Positions 10,801 through 20,363 of a DNA stretch of 64,000 bases are shown here, piece by piece (the first letter of the stretch is position 1; each line of letters begins with the position of its first letter). The translations under genes were made by a program, and so were the position numbers. The DNA is taken from positions 64,698,639 through 64,762,638 of the forward strand of contig NC_037094.1 in the NCBI RefSeq assembly GCF_002994745.2. The letters run 5' to 3'. The DNA comes from Rosa chinensis. Taxonomy: Eukaryota > Streptophyta > Magnoliopsida > Rosales > Rosaceae. The notes beneath the pieces are model-generated. The model was not told where the DNA came from, searched no databases, and worked only from the letters and a program-made list of their open reading frames with translations.

Positions 10801-11983
10801 CTATCCCCATTGGCAGGGGAGGTGGGAAAGATCGGCTTGTATGGAGTCTAACAAAGAGTGGTGTTTACTCAGTGAAGACGGGCTATCACTACATACACAG
10901 AAACTGGCAATCAGCTCTGGATCAAATAGGTGTAGCACATCTCATTCTATTGATCCAAAGAGTTGGAAATTACTTTGGAGTCTTCCCACAATACCAAAAA
11001 TAAAGCATTTCTTTTGGAGAGCATTGAATAAAGCAATTCCCACTTTTTTCAATCTCTACTGTAGGAAGATACTGGGGTCCCCAATTTGTCCAATCTGTGG
11101 GAATAGTGAGGAAACTATCGAACACATTATGTTACTGTGCCCATGGGATGACTTAGTCTGGTTTGGCTCACCCTTGGGTTTAAAAATTGAAAAGCAAAGC
11201 ATCACTACACTAGACTGCTGGTCAGCTACTATTGCTGGTACTATCAATAACACAGAGGAAAAGATTTGGGTCCTAACCATGATTAGCTTCACCTGTTGGG
11301 CTATTTGGAAAGCCAGATGCAACTTTGTCTACCAAAACAGTCAGCCTTCCCCCAGGATAGTGATTAGCCACAGCACAAATTCGGCATTGGAGTTCATGGA
11401 GGCTTCATCTTTACTTAAGTCAAAGCGGAGCAGAGCTCCTCCTCCGACTTGGTCTCCTCCCCCCTTTGGTGTAATGGCGGTGAACTGTGATGCAGCCTGG
11501 CACGAACCGGATTCGAGTGGCCTGGGAGTGGTAATCAGGGATCATCTTGGAACCGTGAAGGGGGGTGGAGCTACATCTTCCCGCTCTTGTTCTGTCGAAA
11601 TGGCTGAAGCTCAAGCTCTCCTTCTGGTATTGGATTTGGCTGCTGATATGAACCTAAAGAAAATCAAAGTTCAATCAGATTCCCTCAACCTCATTTCTGA
11701 TTTGAATTCAACTGGCACTGGGAAGAATTGGAGAACTCAACTGATTATTGAAGAATTGAAATGGAGAAGAAGCTTCTTTGATCAAATTGATTGGGAATGG
11801 ATTCCCCGGGAAGCAAATTGTGCGGCTCATGAAGCGGCCTTGCTTGGAAATCGGACGCTGGGTCTTTACAGATGGGCGGACTCGCCACCATCGTCTCTCT
11901 CAATGGTACTCAGAAATGATGGATTACCATGTCCTCATGTTGACACTGTAATCGGGACTTTCCGAAGTTCCCTCTTCTTTTGA
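7811..11983 (+). pseudogene. LINE ORF2: endonuclease, reverse transcriptase, zf-RVT, RNase H (degenerate)
   Basis: The frame opens MMCISWNCQGLG, the apurinic-type endonuclease start, with LSETHKS and VIGDLNEL motifs, but is cut by TGA at 8378-8380. The endonuclease end (IRSDHCPIVF) is at about 8458-8490. The RT region includes LKAPGPDGFPGLFYQKYW (about 9144), GMKLDMNKAYDRVE followed by a stop (about 9530-9573), [11 protein letters not shown] (about 9712) and the catalytic box as FFADD (about 9856). A zinc-finger-like RVT segment is at about 10964-11150 (CPICGNSEETIEH...C). The last frame, 10841-11983, includes RNase H with NCDAAWHEPDSSG, EMAEAQALL and IPREANCAAHEAA. At least five in-frame stops (for example 8378, 8903, 9023, 9461) and several frameshifts are present. 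Confidence 0.9.
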
Positions 11984-12150
11984 GCTGTACGGCCTCCTTT
12001 CCTGTTCCTGTTGTGGGTAGAGCTGGAGGACCTGGCTTTCTTTTTTCTGTTCTGGGCCTTATCTGTTGATAGGTCCGTTTGTTGGGCTGTGCCCTCTTAA
12101 TGAATTTCATGTTTCCAAAAAAAAAAAAGAAAAAAAGTGAGATTTAATAA

Positions 12151-13936
12151 GAGAGAGAGCGAACCTGAGCCTCATCCTGGAAGGGAGTGAGTGAAAATGG
12201 CGGAGCGTTACCATATTGATCAAAGAAATAGCGATCACAAAATCTATAATCTATTGCTTGTCCATCTCCAGCTTTGAAACTCGGTGAGCATCCTGTGGGA
12301 GAGAAAAGTGCTGGCAAAACAAGAATATTTACACCATAAGTTATTTATGGGGTGCAGTGAATACTGCCCACAAGGGCTCAGACAGTAAAAGCCCAAACTA
12401 AAATTGGAAAACAACTACCCAGCTTAATAGTCTCTGCACAGTTTCTTCGGCCACAACTGGAATTTCTTCTTTTTCTTCATTATTGTTTGCTCTGAGTTTT
12501 TTCCCTCTCTTTCGTTCTGTTGTTTTTTGGGTTTATTTGAGGTAGCTCTGAACTGGGTCTTAAATTGTGTAGTTGGCAGACATTTGTTGCTCTGGTAGTG
12601 AGTGTAAAGCATGTTCCTTTTGATGTTATATTTTCAATTTGAGATCTGAAATTGTTATGATTGAATCTGTGAATGTTCATGCTTTGCTTTTGTATCAGGT
12701 GGCGGTAAATAATGGCTTTTGATTGGCGGATTAGAGTCTTGAGAAGAGGATAATATTTACATGTTGGGTAAGTATAGGATTGGGAATTTGGTGACTCAAG
12801 TTCTCATTGATAGTCTCTGATTCTGTTCCTGAAACTCTACTCGTTGCTTCCGCTGAAAAAGGCAAGGGAATTGACTTCCCAGTGACTCCACTCTGCTAAC
12901 TCCGAATTAACGTTCTCAATTCTAACTCAAGAGTCAAGAAATTGGAATTTGAGTGGAATAACTATCACTTGGTCTTCGGAGGAGTTTGTTTTGTTTGAGG
13001 AACAGCTCGCAGCGCTATTCGTTACTTCTGGGCAGGTGATGTGGTTTTTTTTTTTTTTGAAGAGTTTTTCACTTGACTGATCAAAATTTCTGCTTTTGAA
13101 CAATTGGCATTTTGTGTGGATGAAGGTTGTTGATTACCGAATTCTGTACTCCGTTTTGCGTTTATCCAGTTCACTCATGAAGGTAGTGTGGGTTGGCCAT
13201 TTGCTGAGATTGTATGGATGCATAAAATTTGAACAGTTATATGTTGCAGTTATGATTTGCTAATTGCTCTCTGTTTATCATTTCATTAATTTGGTTCATG
13301 GTTTTTGTTTAAGCAGAAGGTGCAGGGGCTGCTTTGAGTCTTGCCGGGACAATGCTTGGATTCTAGCCTGTGAGGATGTTGCCTTCTAAGACAGCTTTTG
13401 CACCTGTTAACCCATCATTCTTGCCTCCGGTAAGTGAACCTCTTTTTTTTTTTTGAGACAGTTGCAGATTTCTCAACTTAAAGTCTATTAACACCCCAAA
13501 ATCAATGGTTTCTTTAATAATAACATCATTATTCTTTATACTTTGGTTTAGACTGAAGATGAATGTGATATATGTGCATGAACCATAGACTGTATAAATA
13601 TTGACAAGAATGTACTTTATTGGAACAATTTGTCATTTGTTGGCACCTAGGTTTTTAAATTTGTTATGCAACTGTAATTTGGCTTATTTTTGAAGGTTTC
13701 TCAAGCTGATGTTAGGCTCTTTTTTGGATCAGTTTGTGGAGAGGTTTGTGATTTCATGGGAAATTTTAAGTGGTATGTTTTCCTTTTGTTTTTTGGTTTC
13801 AAATAGTGACTATCGTATTGGACCCGATTCATGAGGATATCTCTTCTGCTGCAGGTTTATCATCTGAGGCTGCTGGGAGACTATCACCTCATTTATCGAA
13901 GATATCCAAAATAACTATACTTGTTTTGTTACTCTC
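12151..13936. other. Low-coding region with exon-like pieces, no identified gene
   Basis: On the minus strand about 12170-12295 is a short open segment bounded by a cccacag acceptor and a CAG/gttcgc donor-like site, encoding text such as AGDGQAIDYRFCDRYFFDQY; I do not recognise it. Sequence at about 12345-12430 resembles 46737-46825. From 12430 to 13930 the plus strand looks like leader and intron DNA (T-rich, with possible cag/gt sites near 12699 and 13860 and a short reading MLPSKTAFAPVNPSFLPP before gtaagt at 13430). No continuous coding frame can be built. Confidence 0.25.
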
Positions 13937-14298
13937 TTGTATCTGATGAACTCTGGCTTGGCCCTTGCCATCTGCTATCAGAGGTGTTTGGTACAATTTG
14001 TCTCGATACTTCTCATGGGCTCCTCCTCCTGCAAATCCTGCTCCCTTCCTTATAGAAAGGATTAGACTATGACAACAACAACAATGTGATCGATGCTGGT
14101 TTGGGAAGGCAGAGCCGAATAGAGAATGGGTAACTAATTCAATTTCTTGGTAATTGATTGTGGTTCAAAATTAAATCTTGAATTTCCAAATTGGTTCAAT
14201 TTTGATTTTTGTGTTTTTTTTTTGTCTTATTCTGTTTCTCCAGATGTCTGATGCTGATTTTGATCTGCTATCGGAAAGACAAGAGTTATGTTCAAATT
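13937..14298. repeat. Local duplication, segment A copy 1
   Basis: This block recurs at 15006-15376 with high similarity: ttgtatctgatgaactctgg, then tatcagaggtgtttggta, cttccttatagaaaggatta, a caacaa microsatellite, and cagatgtct. The copies differ by point changes and small indels. Confidence 0.85.
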
Positions 14299-14317
14299 AA
14301 ACTACTGGTTGTTGTAG

Positions 14318-14497
14318 GCTCTCCTTCATTTCTTCCATCTCCACCAAACCTTCTTCTTCAAGACCAGCCAATTTGTTATTTCCGGGATCCTCAGCTCGCC
14401 AGACTCGTTTCGGAGCTTTCAGTATGTCCTCGGCTCATTCCGGGTCAAACCCAGCTGCCTCTTCTTCTTCTTCATCAACTGTGGTTCAGTCAGTTGT
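14318..14497 (+). other. Exon-like Ser-rich segment, possibly the start of a transit-peptide protein
   Basis: Between a ttgttgtag acceptor-like site and a gtaagt donor-like site near 14497 the plus strand can be read as a Ser/Arg-rich leader (for example SRPANLLFPGSSARQTRF) followed by MSSAHSGSNPAASSSSSST. The composition resembles an organelle-targeting leader. No downstream exon was found, and another frame is also open over the same bases. Treat it as a possible gene fragment only. Confidence 0.2.
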
Positions 14498-14826
14498 AAG
14501 TTTCTTTTGGTCTGAATTCAATTGCAAAGTAATGGTTTTGATACAGAACTGGTTTTGTTTAATTTGCAATTGGGGAAAATTTTGGTTCACTTGTTCACTT
14601 CACATGACCTGCCATAATTCAAAGTTTAAGGATTATGGATAATTCAGTTAATACATTTGGTGATTACAAGTGTGGTTTCTACCTTTTGGTATCCTATTGT
14701 GACTTGTAGGTGCATTTTATTAAGTACTGCCCCTTTTGATATCATCTATCATACCTGTAGTGATTGCAATTGTGAATTTTGCTGCTTATGTTAATCAAGT
14801 CTTCATCTACCAGACTAATTCATATT

Positions 14827-15005
14827 GATTCTTGAATAATACTACATTCCTGTTGATTTGCATCAGCACATTCATGTTTTTGGAAACCCATAATGATATC
14901 TTTTACATGGTACTGACTGAACATGATAGGAGGGACATGAATTTTGTTTTTATCATGGTTACTTTTTCCCCTGGACAGTGGAGTAGGGATATTTCCATTA
15001 TACGA
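14827..15005. repeat. Local duplication, segment B copy 1
   Basis: Matches 15436-15612: both contain gttgatttgcatc, cacattcatgtttttggaaa, ggtactgactgaacatgata and ggagggacatgaatttt. Copy 1 abuts segment A copy 2 directly at about 15005, which marks the duplication joint. Confidence 0.85.
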
Positions 15006-15376
15006 TTGTATCTGATGAACTCTGGCTTGGCCCTTCACACCTGCTATCAGAGGTGTTTGGTAAAATTCGTCTCAATACTTCTCATGGGCTCCTCCTCCTG
15101 CTAATCCTCCTCCCTTCCTTATAGAAAGGATTAATTGACGACGACGACAACAACAACGTGATCGATGCCTGTTTGGGAAGGCAGAGCCGACTGGAGTATG
15201 GGTAATTAATTCAATTTCTTGGTAACTGGTTGTGGTTCAAAATTGAATCATGAATTTCCCGATTGGTTCGGTTTTGATTTTTTGTTTTTTTGGTCTTATT
15301 CTGCTTCCCCAGATGTCTAATGCTGATCTTGATCTGCTAAAATGTGATTCGGAAAGACAAGAGTTACGTTCAAAAA
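15006..15376. repeat. Local duplication, segment A copy 2
   Basis: Second copy of 13937-14298, offset by about 1.07 kb. The A-to-B spacing is about 530 bp in the first unit and about 60 bp in the second, so the units differ by a large indel that includes the exon-like segment at 14318-14497. Confidence 0.85.
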
Positions 15377-15435
15377 TTTGTTCATTTACCAGATAAACTG
15401 CAGGTACCTCTTCTCTTCAAGTTGGATATGGTATT

Positions 15436-15612
15436 TGATTTTTGAATAATGCTACATTCCTGTTGATTTGCATCTGCACATTCATGTTTTTGGAAACCCA
15501 TGATAATATCTTTTACCCGGTACTGACTGAACATGATAGGAGGGACATGAATTTTCTTACCATGGTTACTGTTTTCCCCTGCACAGTGGAGTAGAGATAT
15601 TTCCATTATACA
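15436..15612. repeat. Local duplication, segment B copy 2
   Basis: Second copy of 14827-15005, ending at ttccattatacaat. The A-B-A-B order shows a tandem duplication, with later loss of about 470 bp from one unit or gain in the other. Confidence 0.85.
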
Positions 15613-15625
15613 ATATCGATTCAAT

Positions 15626-15985
15626 TCTAATTACAAAACAGAGCTAGATATTGATTTTCCAGTAATGTGCAGGAGCCCTAAGAATTTGGTCAGATTCTCT
15701 TTTTGTTGTCCATCCCTATCAAATAACAAGTCCATAATGGCAGGTCATGTATAGACAAGAATTGATGAATTATTAGCTTGATCAGTTCCCACTTATGTCG
15801 ATGTCCAGTCTTATTCACATAGCTAGCTAGATAGGTCGGTATTGATTCCAAGTCTCCAGTTTCTGACTGAAGGTATACTACAGACCACAAACTCACCTGC
15901 CCAAAAACAAAGCAGAGAAGAAAATTGATAAAAGAAGATTGATTATTCAAATGGCTCGATTTTTAAGTCAAACCTGATGTTGAGG
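15626..15985 (+). promoter_or_regulatory. Duplicated receptor-kinase upstream block without a gene
   Basis: Closely matches 47145-47485, which lies just before an RLK-type start codon at 47572. Shared phrases include gattctctttttgttgtcca, acaagtccataatgg, gtagacaagaattgat, cagtcttattcac/agc and acccaaaaacaaagca. Here the homology runs out before any start codon and no receptor gene follows. It is an orphan promoter block. Confidence 0.65.
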
Positions 15986-16839
15986 ATGAACTGATAAACA
16001 TTGCAAGACTACCAATCGAGTGCAGACATTCACATCCACAATCAAGGCCGACAATGCAAATGGTTTCTCAGGTGCTGTCATCCCCAAATGCATATTCCTA
16101 TAGATAGCAGGACATTACACTTAAATCAATCATTGAGAACTCATCTGTGCATTTCTTTCCGTACTGCTCGTAGTTGTGAAAATAAATGATCTTGTTTATA
16201 TACATATGTAGGGGATTCATGTATTTCTTTTCAACGGTAGCTTTCCATGTATATTGTTTTCAGAAAGATTAAAGTCTTGCAGTACTCCTGCATACAATGC
16301 CTACATTTTGAGGGGTTTCTTTTGGCAGCAAGTTTTGACCCATCACCAAACAGTAGCAAATGATTCAATATATATTGCTATGAGGACCTCATTATGTTAG
16401 TTCACTGTGGACAAATTAGGCAACTACACAGATGCATAATATCACAATATATCTATCTATTATTTGATTTCTCAAATAAAATTAAACCCATGTTTCAATC
16501 AAGAAGTACCTAAAAGTCTGATCTCTAGTTTTCCGGGTTGGTTGGGTGCAACTGTGAAAGTTGTCAACCTGAGTTGTGGTTCTAGTCCTACTACTTGGGC
16601 TGGTGCAATGAGCCTTCAATGAGAATTATTGTTGTTGGACTCCATTCTAACATTTACTTCAGGCTAAGCCTGTCTACAATTCTGGAGATACTTATTCTGT
16701 ATAGGGCGATCTTTAACGGTTACGATCAAATTAGCAGTATAACTTGGAATTACTCGGTTTTTAGTCTTAGTAACGTTAGGTTACTTGGAACTTATCCTAT
16801 GATGATGTTATGTTGCGGTACCGTAGGGTCTTTTCTAGG
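15986..16839. other. Intergenic DNA, nothing recognised
   Basis: AT-rich, with only short open frames and no motif. A few phrases resemble DNA elsewhere in the window, but no element ends were found. Confidence 0.4.
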
Positions 16840-17500
16840 GAGTGGTTCGATTTCGATTGAGTTCTCATGAGATGATGTTACCTACCTTTTCACTTATTAA
16901 TGGATTAACACCTAATTTTCCTTCAGAGGAAAAAAAAAAAAAAACTATGAAAGTTCCGAACAAATATTCTCAAAATTAGTCTCAGAAACTTTTGAAACGA
17001 CCCCGCATTTTTTCTTTTTGATTTTGTTTGGGTGTCAAAATGAGCCTACCTTTCCAAATGAGACTTCATTCCATTTTTCCATAATGTAAATTATAGTCAG
17101 CATTAAACTTCCTTTACCACTAAACATACAAATCAGTGAAATCACAAGCACCGCAGGCTTTTGAGTCAGTCTTCCTAATCTTGTATCATCACGTGTAAAA
17201 CAATTAATGGCAGGTACCATACATTGCAACCTTGCGGCCGGAAACAAAAAGTCAAAAACTCTAAAATACAAGAGATAAAGACTTAGACTTGGACTTGAAA
17301 GTATTTTCTTCCCACAATTGAGCACCGTGATGAGAAAAAAACCGTATAGTAAGACTTATTTTATTTGCCCGTAGGTACCTGGAAAGACCAGTGGAGGCAG
17401 TGATGACCCAATAATGCAGGAGGAGGAGGAGGGGGGGAGGCATGGCAAGTAGGAAAGTAGGTAATGCAGGGAGCTAAATAAGTAAGAAACAAGAAAAAAA
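16840..17500 (+). promoter_or_regulatory. Second orphan RLK promoter block, paralogous to the RLK-A promoter
   Basis: Aligns with 19690-20110 upstream of RLK-A. Shared phrases include agtggttcgattt, cttattaatggatta, ttctcaaaattagtctcaga, acaattaatggcaggtacca (ggaacca in the other copy) and acaagagataaagact. Like the RLK-A block it precedes an ...aatgcaggg... stretch. No RLK start codon follows; a retroposon begins at 17550. Confidence 0.65.
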
Positions 17501-17549
17501 CTCATCAAATGTCTAATGACGGTTTGACATCAAGTACTAACTACTGTTT

Positions 17550-18559
17550 AAAACTTAATTCTTTTTTCCTAGTGTCAAAAAAAAAAAAAATTAGAGCTCC
17601 CGAAAACTCGGAGCTTAGTATACCGAAACCTAGGGTTTTGTGAAGCAGGGCGGCGGCGACCGGAAGGTTTTCTGCATGCTATAGGGCGCTTCCGGCGTCG
17701 TTCTCTTTCGGTGAACTTAGCAAGCTTGTTGGTGGAGGCGTCGGACCTGTGATAGGATCGGGTTGTTTGGTGCTGGGGTTGGAGTTTGAAGATCTGGTTC
17801 CATCGTCGTACTATGGCAAAGCAGTCACCTCTGAGGCGGTGCTGTTGGGTTGAAGACAACGCCGGCGGGAGGCGGCGTCGGTTCGGATTGTTTTGTCAGG
17901 GCGAGTAACGACCGGCGACGTTCAGTTGAAGGCGGCTCGGATCCTTGTGGGCTTTCTTCGGGGGAAACTTCTTTTGGTGGCTTCTATGGCTAAAGAACGT
18001 TGGCGGCCGCCGGAGTGATGCGGGTAGGCTGCTCTTCTCAAAGTTCAGCTCCGGCCATACCTGGGAGGCTGAGAAGGAGGGGACTGGGTTGGGGTCTGAG
18101 GTCTCAGTTTCTCTGGGCCGAAGCAATGCGGACTGGTGGGCTGGGCCTTAGGGCTTGCCCTATTCTTTTCTTTCTCTCTTCTAGGTTGGCTTGGTCTGGA
18201 CCTTTCGGAGGTGGCATTTCCTGCTCTTAGTCCTATACTGCCACTAGGTCAAAGCTATCTGCTGTTTTCATGAGTGGAAACGTACACCATGAGGGTCTTA
18301 GGCGTCTAAGCTTCTGAAGACAGTTGTTTTGCCTTAGGGTGTATAGGAGTAGGGGATTTTATTTTCCTGCATTTTACTTTCTAGCATTTTCCTTCTTGGT
18401 TTTAAGTTTAGGAGTCTCCGCTTTTTTGGAGTTTAGTCTTTTAATAATTGAGCATCGTTTATGTAATATGAAGGGTGTTTGTACCCTTCATGCTTGACCG
18501 AGTGAGGTCGTCATGATTTTACATCAATTAATTAGTCTTCCGTTGCCCTCAAAAAAAAA
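17550..18559 (+). mobile_element. 1.0-kb poly(A) retroposon (non-autonomous, LINE-like)
   Basis: Flanked by an 18-bp target duplication, aagtactaactactgttt at 17532-17549 and 18560-18577, and ending in a poly(A) tract at 18551-18559. The first 600 bp are GC-rich and begin after a gtcaaaa A-run with an acctagggttttg leader; the last 300 bp are AT-rich 3'-UTR-like DNA. No endonuclease, RT or RNase H coding remains. The layout suits a LINE that kept only its two untranslated ends. Open frames in the GC-rich part have no motif. A similar structure sits at 62464-63599 in the other orientation. Confidence 0.8.
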
Positions 18560-18577
18560 AAGTACTAACTACTGTTT

Positions 18578-19377
18578 TGGATAGTTGGTTAGTTTCTTCT
18601 TATACTATTGTAATTGTTGCAGTAAGTTGTATTTTCTCTTTACTAGTTTTTTGTTCAACTTGTATTTTTTCATGGCAAGGTATTAGCATAGCCCCCCTTG
18701 CTATGCATCTTTTCTTTATTTATCAATAATTTTGGGTAAGAGTGCTGAGTTAGTTCTTATTTCGTTTCCTTAAAGAAATAAAAATAAATAAAAAAAATTG
18801 GTACAACAAAAGCCAGAAAAAAGGAGATTCAGATTGAAGGTCTCAATACAATTGGGTGCGATCCACCTATTTATAAGTTATATTTTATTTGTCACTTTTT
18901 CAATGTGAGATCTTTCCTCTCCAACACTCTCCCTCACGTGCAACCTACCTCTAGGTCTAATACCATGTTAAACAGCGACAAGCTTGACCCGTGACCCACC
19001 ATCGTACCAATACTGCCCCAACTTAACCACCCGTAGGTGTTGGGTTATAATCACAAAAAGTCTCGGTAAAATTGGATGTGATCCACCCCGTTTATAAGTT
19101 ATATTTTTATTTGTCACTTTTTTAATTAATGTGGGATTTTTCTTCTCTAACAAATCAATACTCTTCTATTTGTGATCAGACATTGATTAACAGAGCTATT
19201 GATACATTGAGTTCCATAGAATGCATTAATGCAATGAATCTGGACTAGTGTTATTGGTTATGACATCTCAATCCCCTCCCCCAAGTATAAATTCTCAAAG
19301 ACAAAAGACCTCAAACATACATCATTCACCAACAAACTTGGCAATCAACATTAATTTGAGCTGATAAGAAACCAGGA
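18578..19377. other. Intergenic DNA with a pair of diverged ~85-bp direct repeats
   Basis: About 18848-18932 and 19068-19152 share gatccacc, tttataagttatatttt, atttgtcacttttt and tctccaaca/tctctaaca. Such pairs can be the two ends of a small LTR-like (TRIM) element, but I could not define TG/CA ends or a target duplication. No coding sequence is visible here. Confidence 0.45.
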
Positions 19378-19597
19378 CTTCGAAGTCTTAAGAAATAAGA
19401 ATAATTGAAGGGGAAGATAGCAACTACGACAAGTAGAAAAATAACTAATGCAGGGGGATCTAAGACTATAACAGAACAGGGAAATTACTTCGAAGTCTTA
19501 AGAAATAAGAATAATTGAAGGGGAAGATAGCAACTACGACAAGTAGAAAAATAACTAATGCAGGGGGATCTAAGACTATAACAGAACAGGGAAATTA
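19378..19597. repeat. Perfect 110-bp tandem duplication
   Basis: Two head-to-tail copies, 19378-19487 and 19488-19597, appear identical over 110 bp, beginning cttcgaagtcttaagaaata and ending cagggaaatta. Identity suggests a very recent event (or an assembly duplication). It lies 0.8-1.0 kb upstream of RLK-A. Confidence 0.9.
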
Positions 19598-19689
19598 TAA
19601 CCCTCATCCAACAAGAAAATTCTTTGGTAAATGACTCTCAATGTTGCTTCGGTTATACAATACAGTGGATAATGAGGGACAACTAGGCA

Positions 19690-20363
19690 GTGGTTCGATT
19701 TTAATGTAGCCCATATGAGTGAATCATTTTATGATGTTACATACTTTTTCACTTATTAATGGATTACACCCAACTTTCCTTAAATAAATAAATAAATAAA
19801 ACTAAATAAAAGCTATGAAAATCCCAACCACTTATTCTCAAAATTAGTCTCAGAAACTTTTGAAACTGCCTTTTTTTTTTAATTAATTTATTTATTTTTT
19901 ATGTGTGGGTGTTTTCTGTTGAATTTTCTCATCATGTAATTGTAGGCAGCATTCCATTACCGTAAGTTATCTTTTGAGTTGTCTTCCTAATCTTTTCCAT
20001 CACGAGCAAAACAATTAATGGCAGGAACCATACATTCCAACCTTGCCGCCTGAAACAAAAATTCTATACAAGAGACAAAGACTGTAGACTTGGACGTAAA
20101 AGTCTTTGTTGGAAGAACAAATCAGTGGCTCATCGGCTTGGAGATTTCTTCACTCTTTTCCTCCTTTCCCAGCCTTCTTCGAAGCTGTACTTGGGACTTT
20201 GACTCGATCAAGAGTATTAGGAACTTCTAAGTATACCCCAAAAAATAAGAACCACAATTGATGAAAGAAGATATGTGTAAAAAGCCTATAAATAAAGCCT
20301 ATTGGGTTTAACAGCTACAGCATACTTTGGAGTCTGTATATCCAAACAAATTAAACAAAAGCC
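19690..20363 (+). promoter_or_regulatory. Upstream region of RLK-A with TATA box
   Basis: Runs up to the RLK-A start codon. A TATA element, cctataaataa, lies at about 20285-20295, some 70 bp before the ATG, which would place the start of transcription near 20315-20325. The left part (19690-20110) is duplicated at 16840-17290. No defence-type element is strong enough to call. Confidence 0.55.

Larger units (their letters stand above)
6896..12134 (+). mobile_element. LINE (L1-type, RNase H-bearing) retrotransposon, near full length but inactive
   Basis: A 5.2-kb non-LTR element in sense orientation. It ends in a poly(A) tract (about 12117-12134) and is flanked by a 16-bp target duplication, aagtgagatttaataa at 6880-6895 and 12135-12150. 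It carries the 3' part of ORF1 and an ORF2 with endonuclease, reverse transcriptase, zf-RVT and RNase H segments in the usual plant L1 order. A C-run and A-run (6902-6928) lie at the 5' end. Many stops and frameshifts make it non-functional. Confidence 0.92.
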
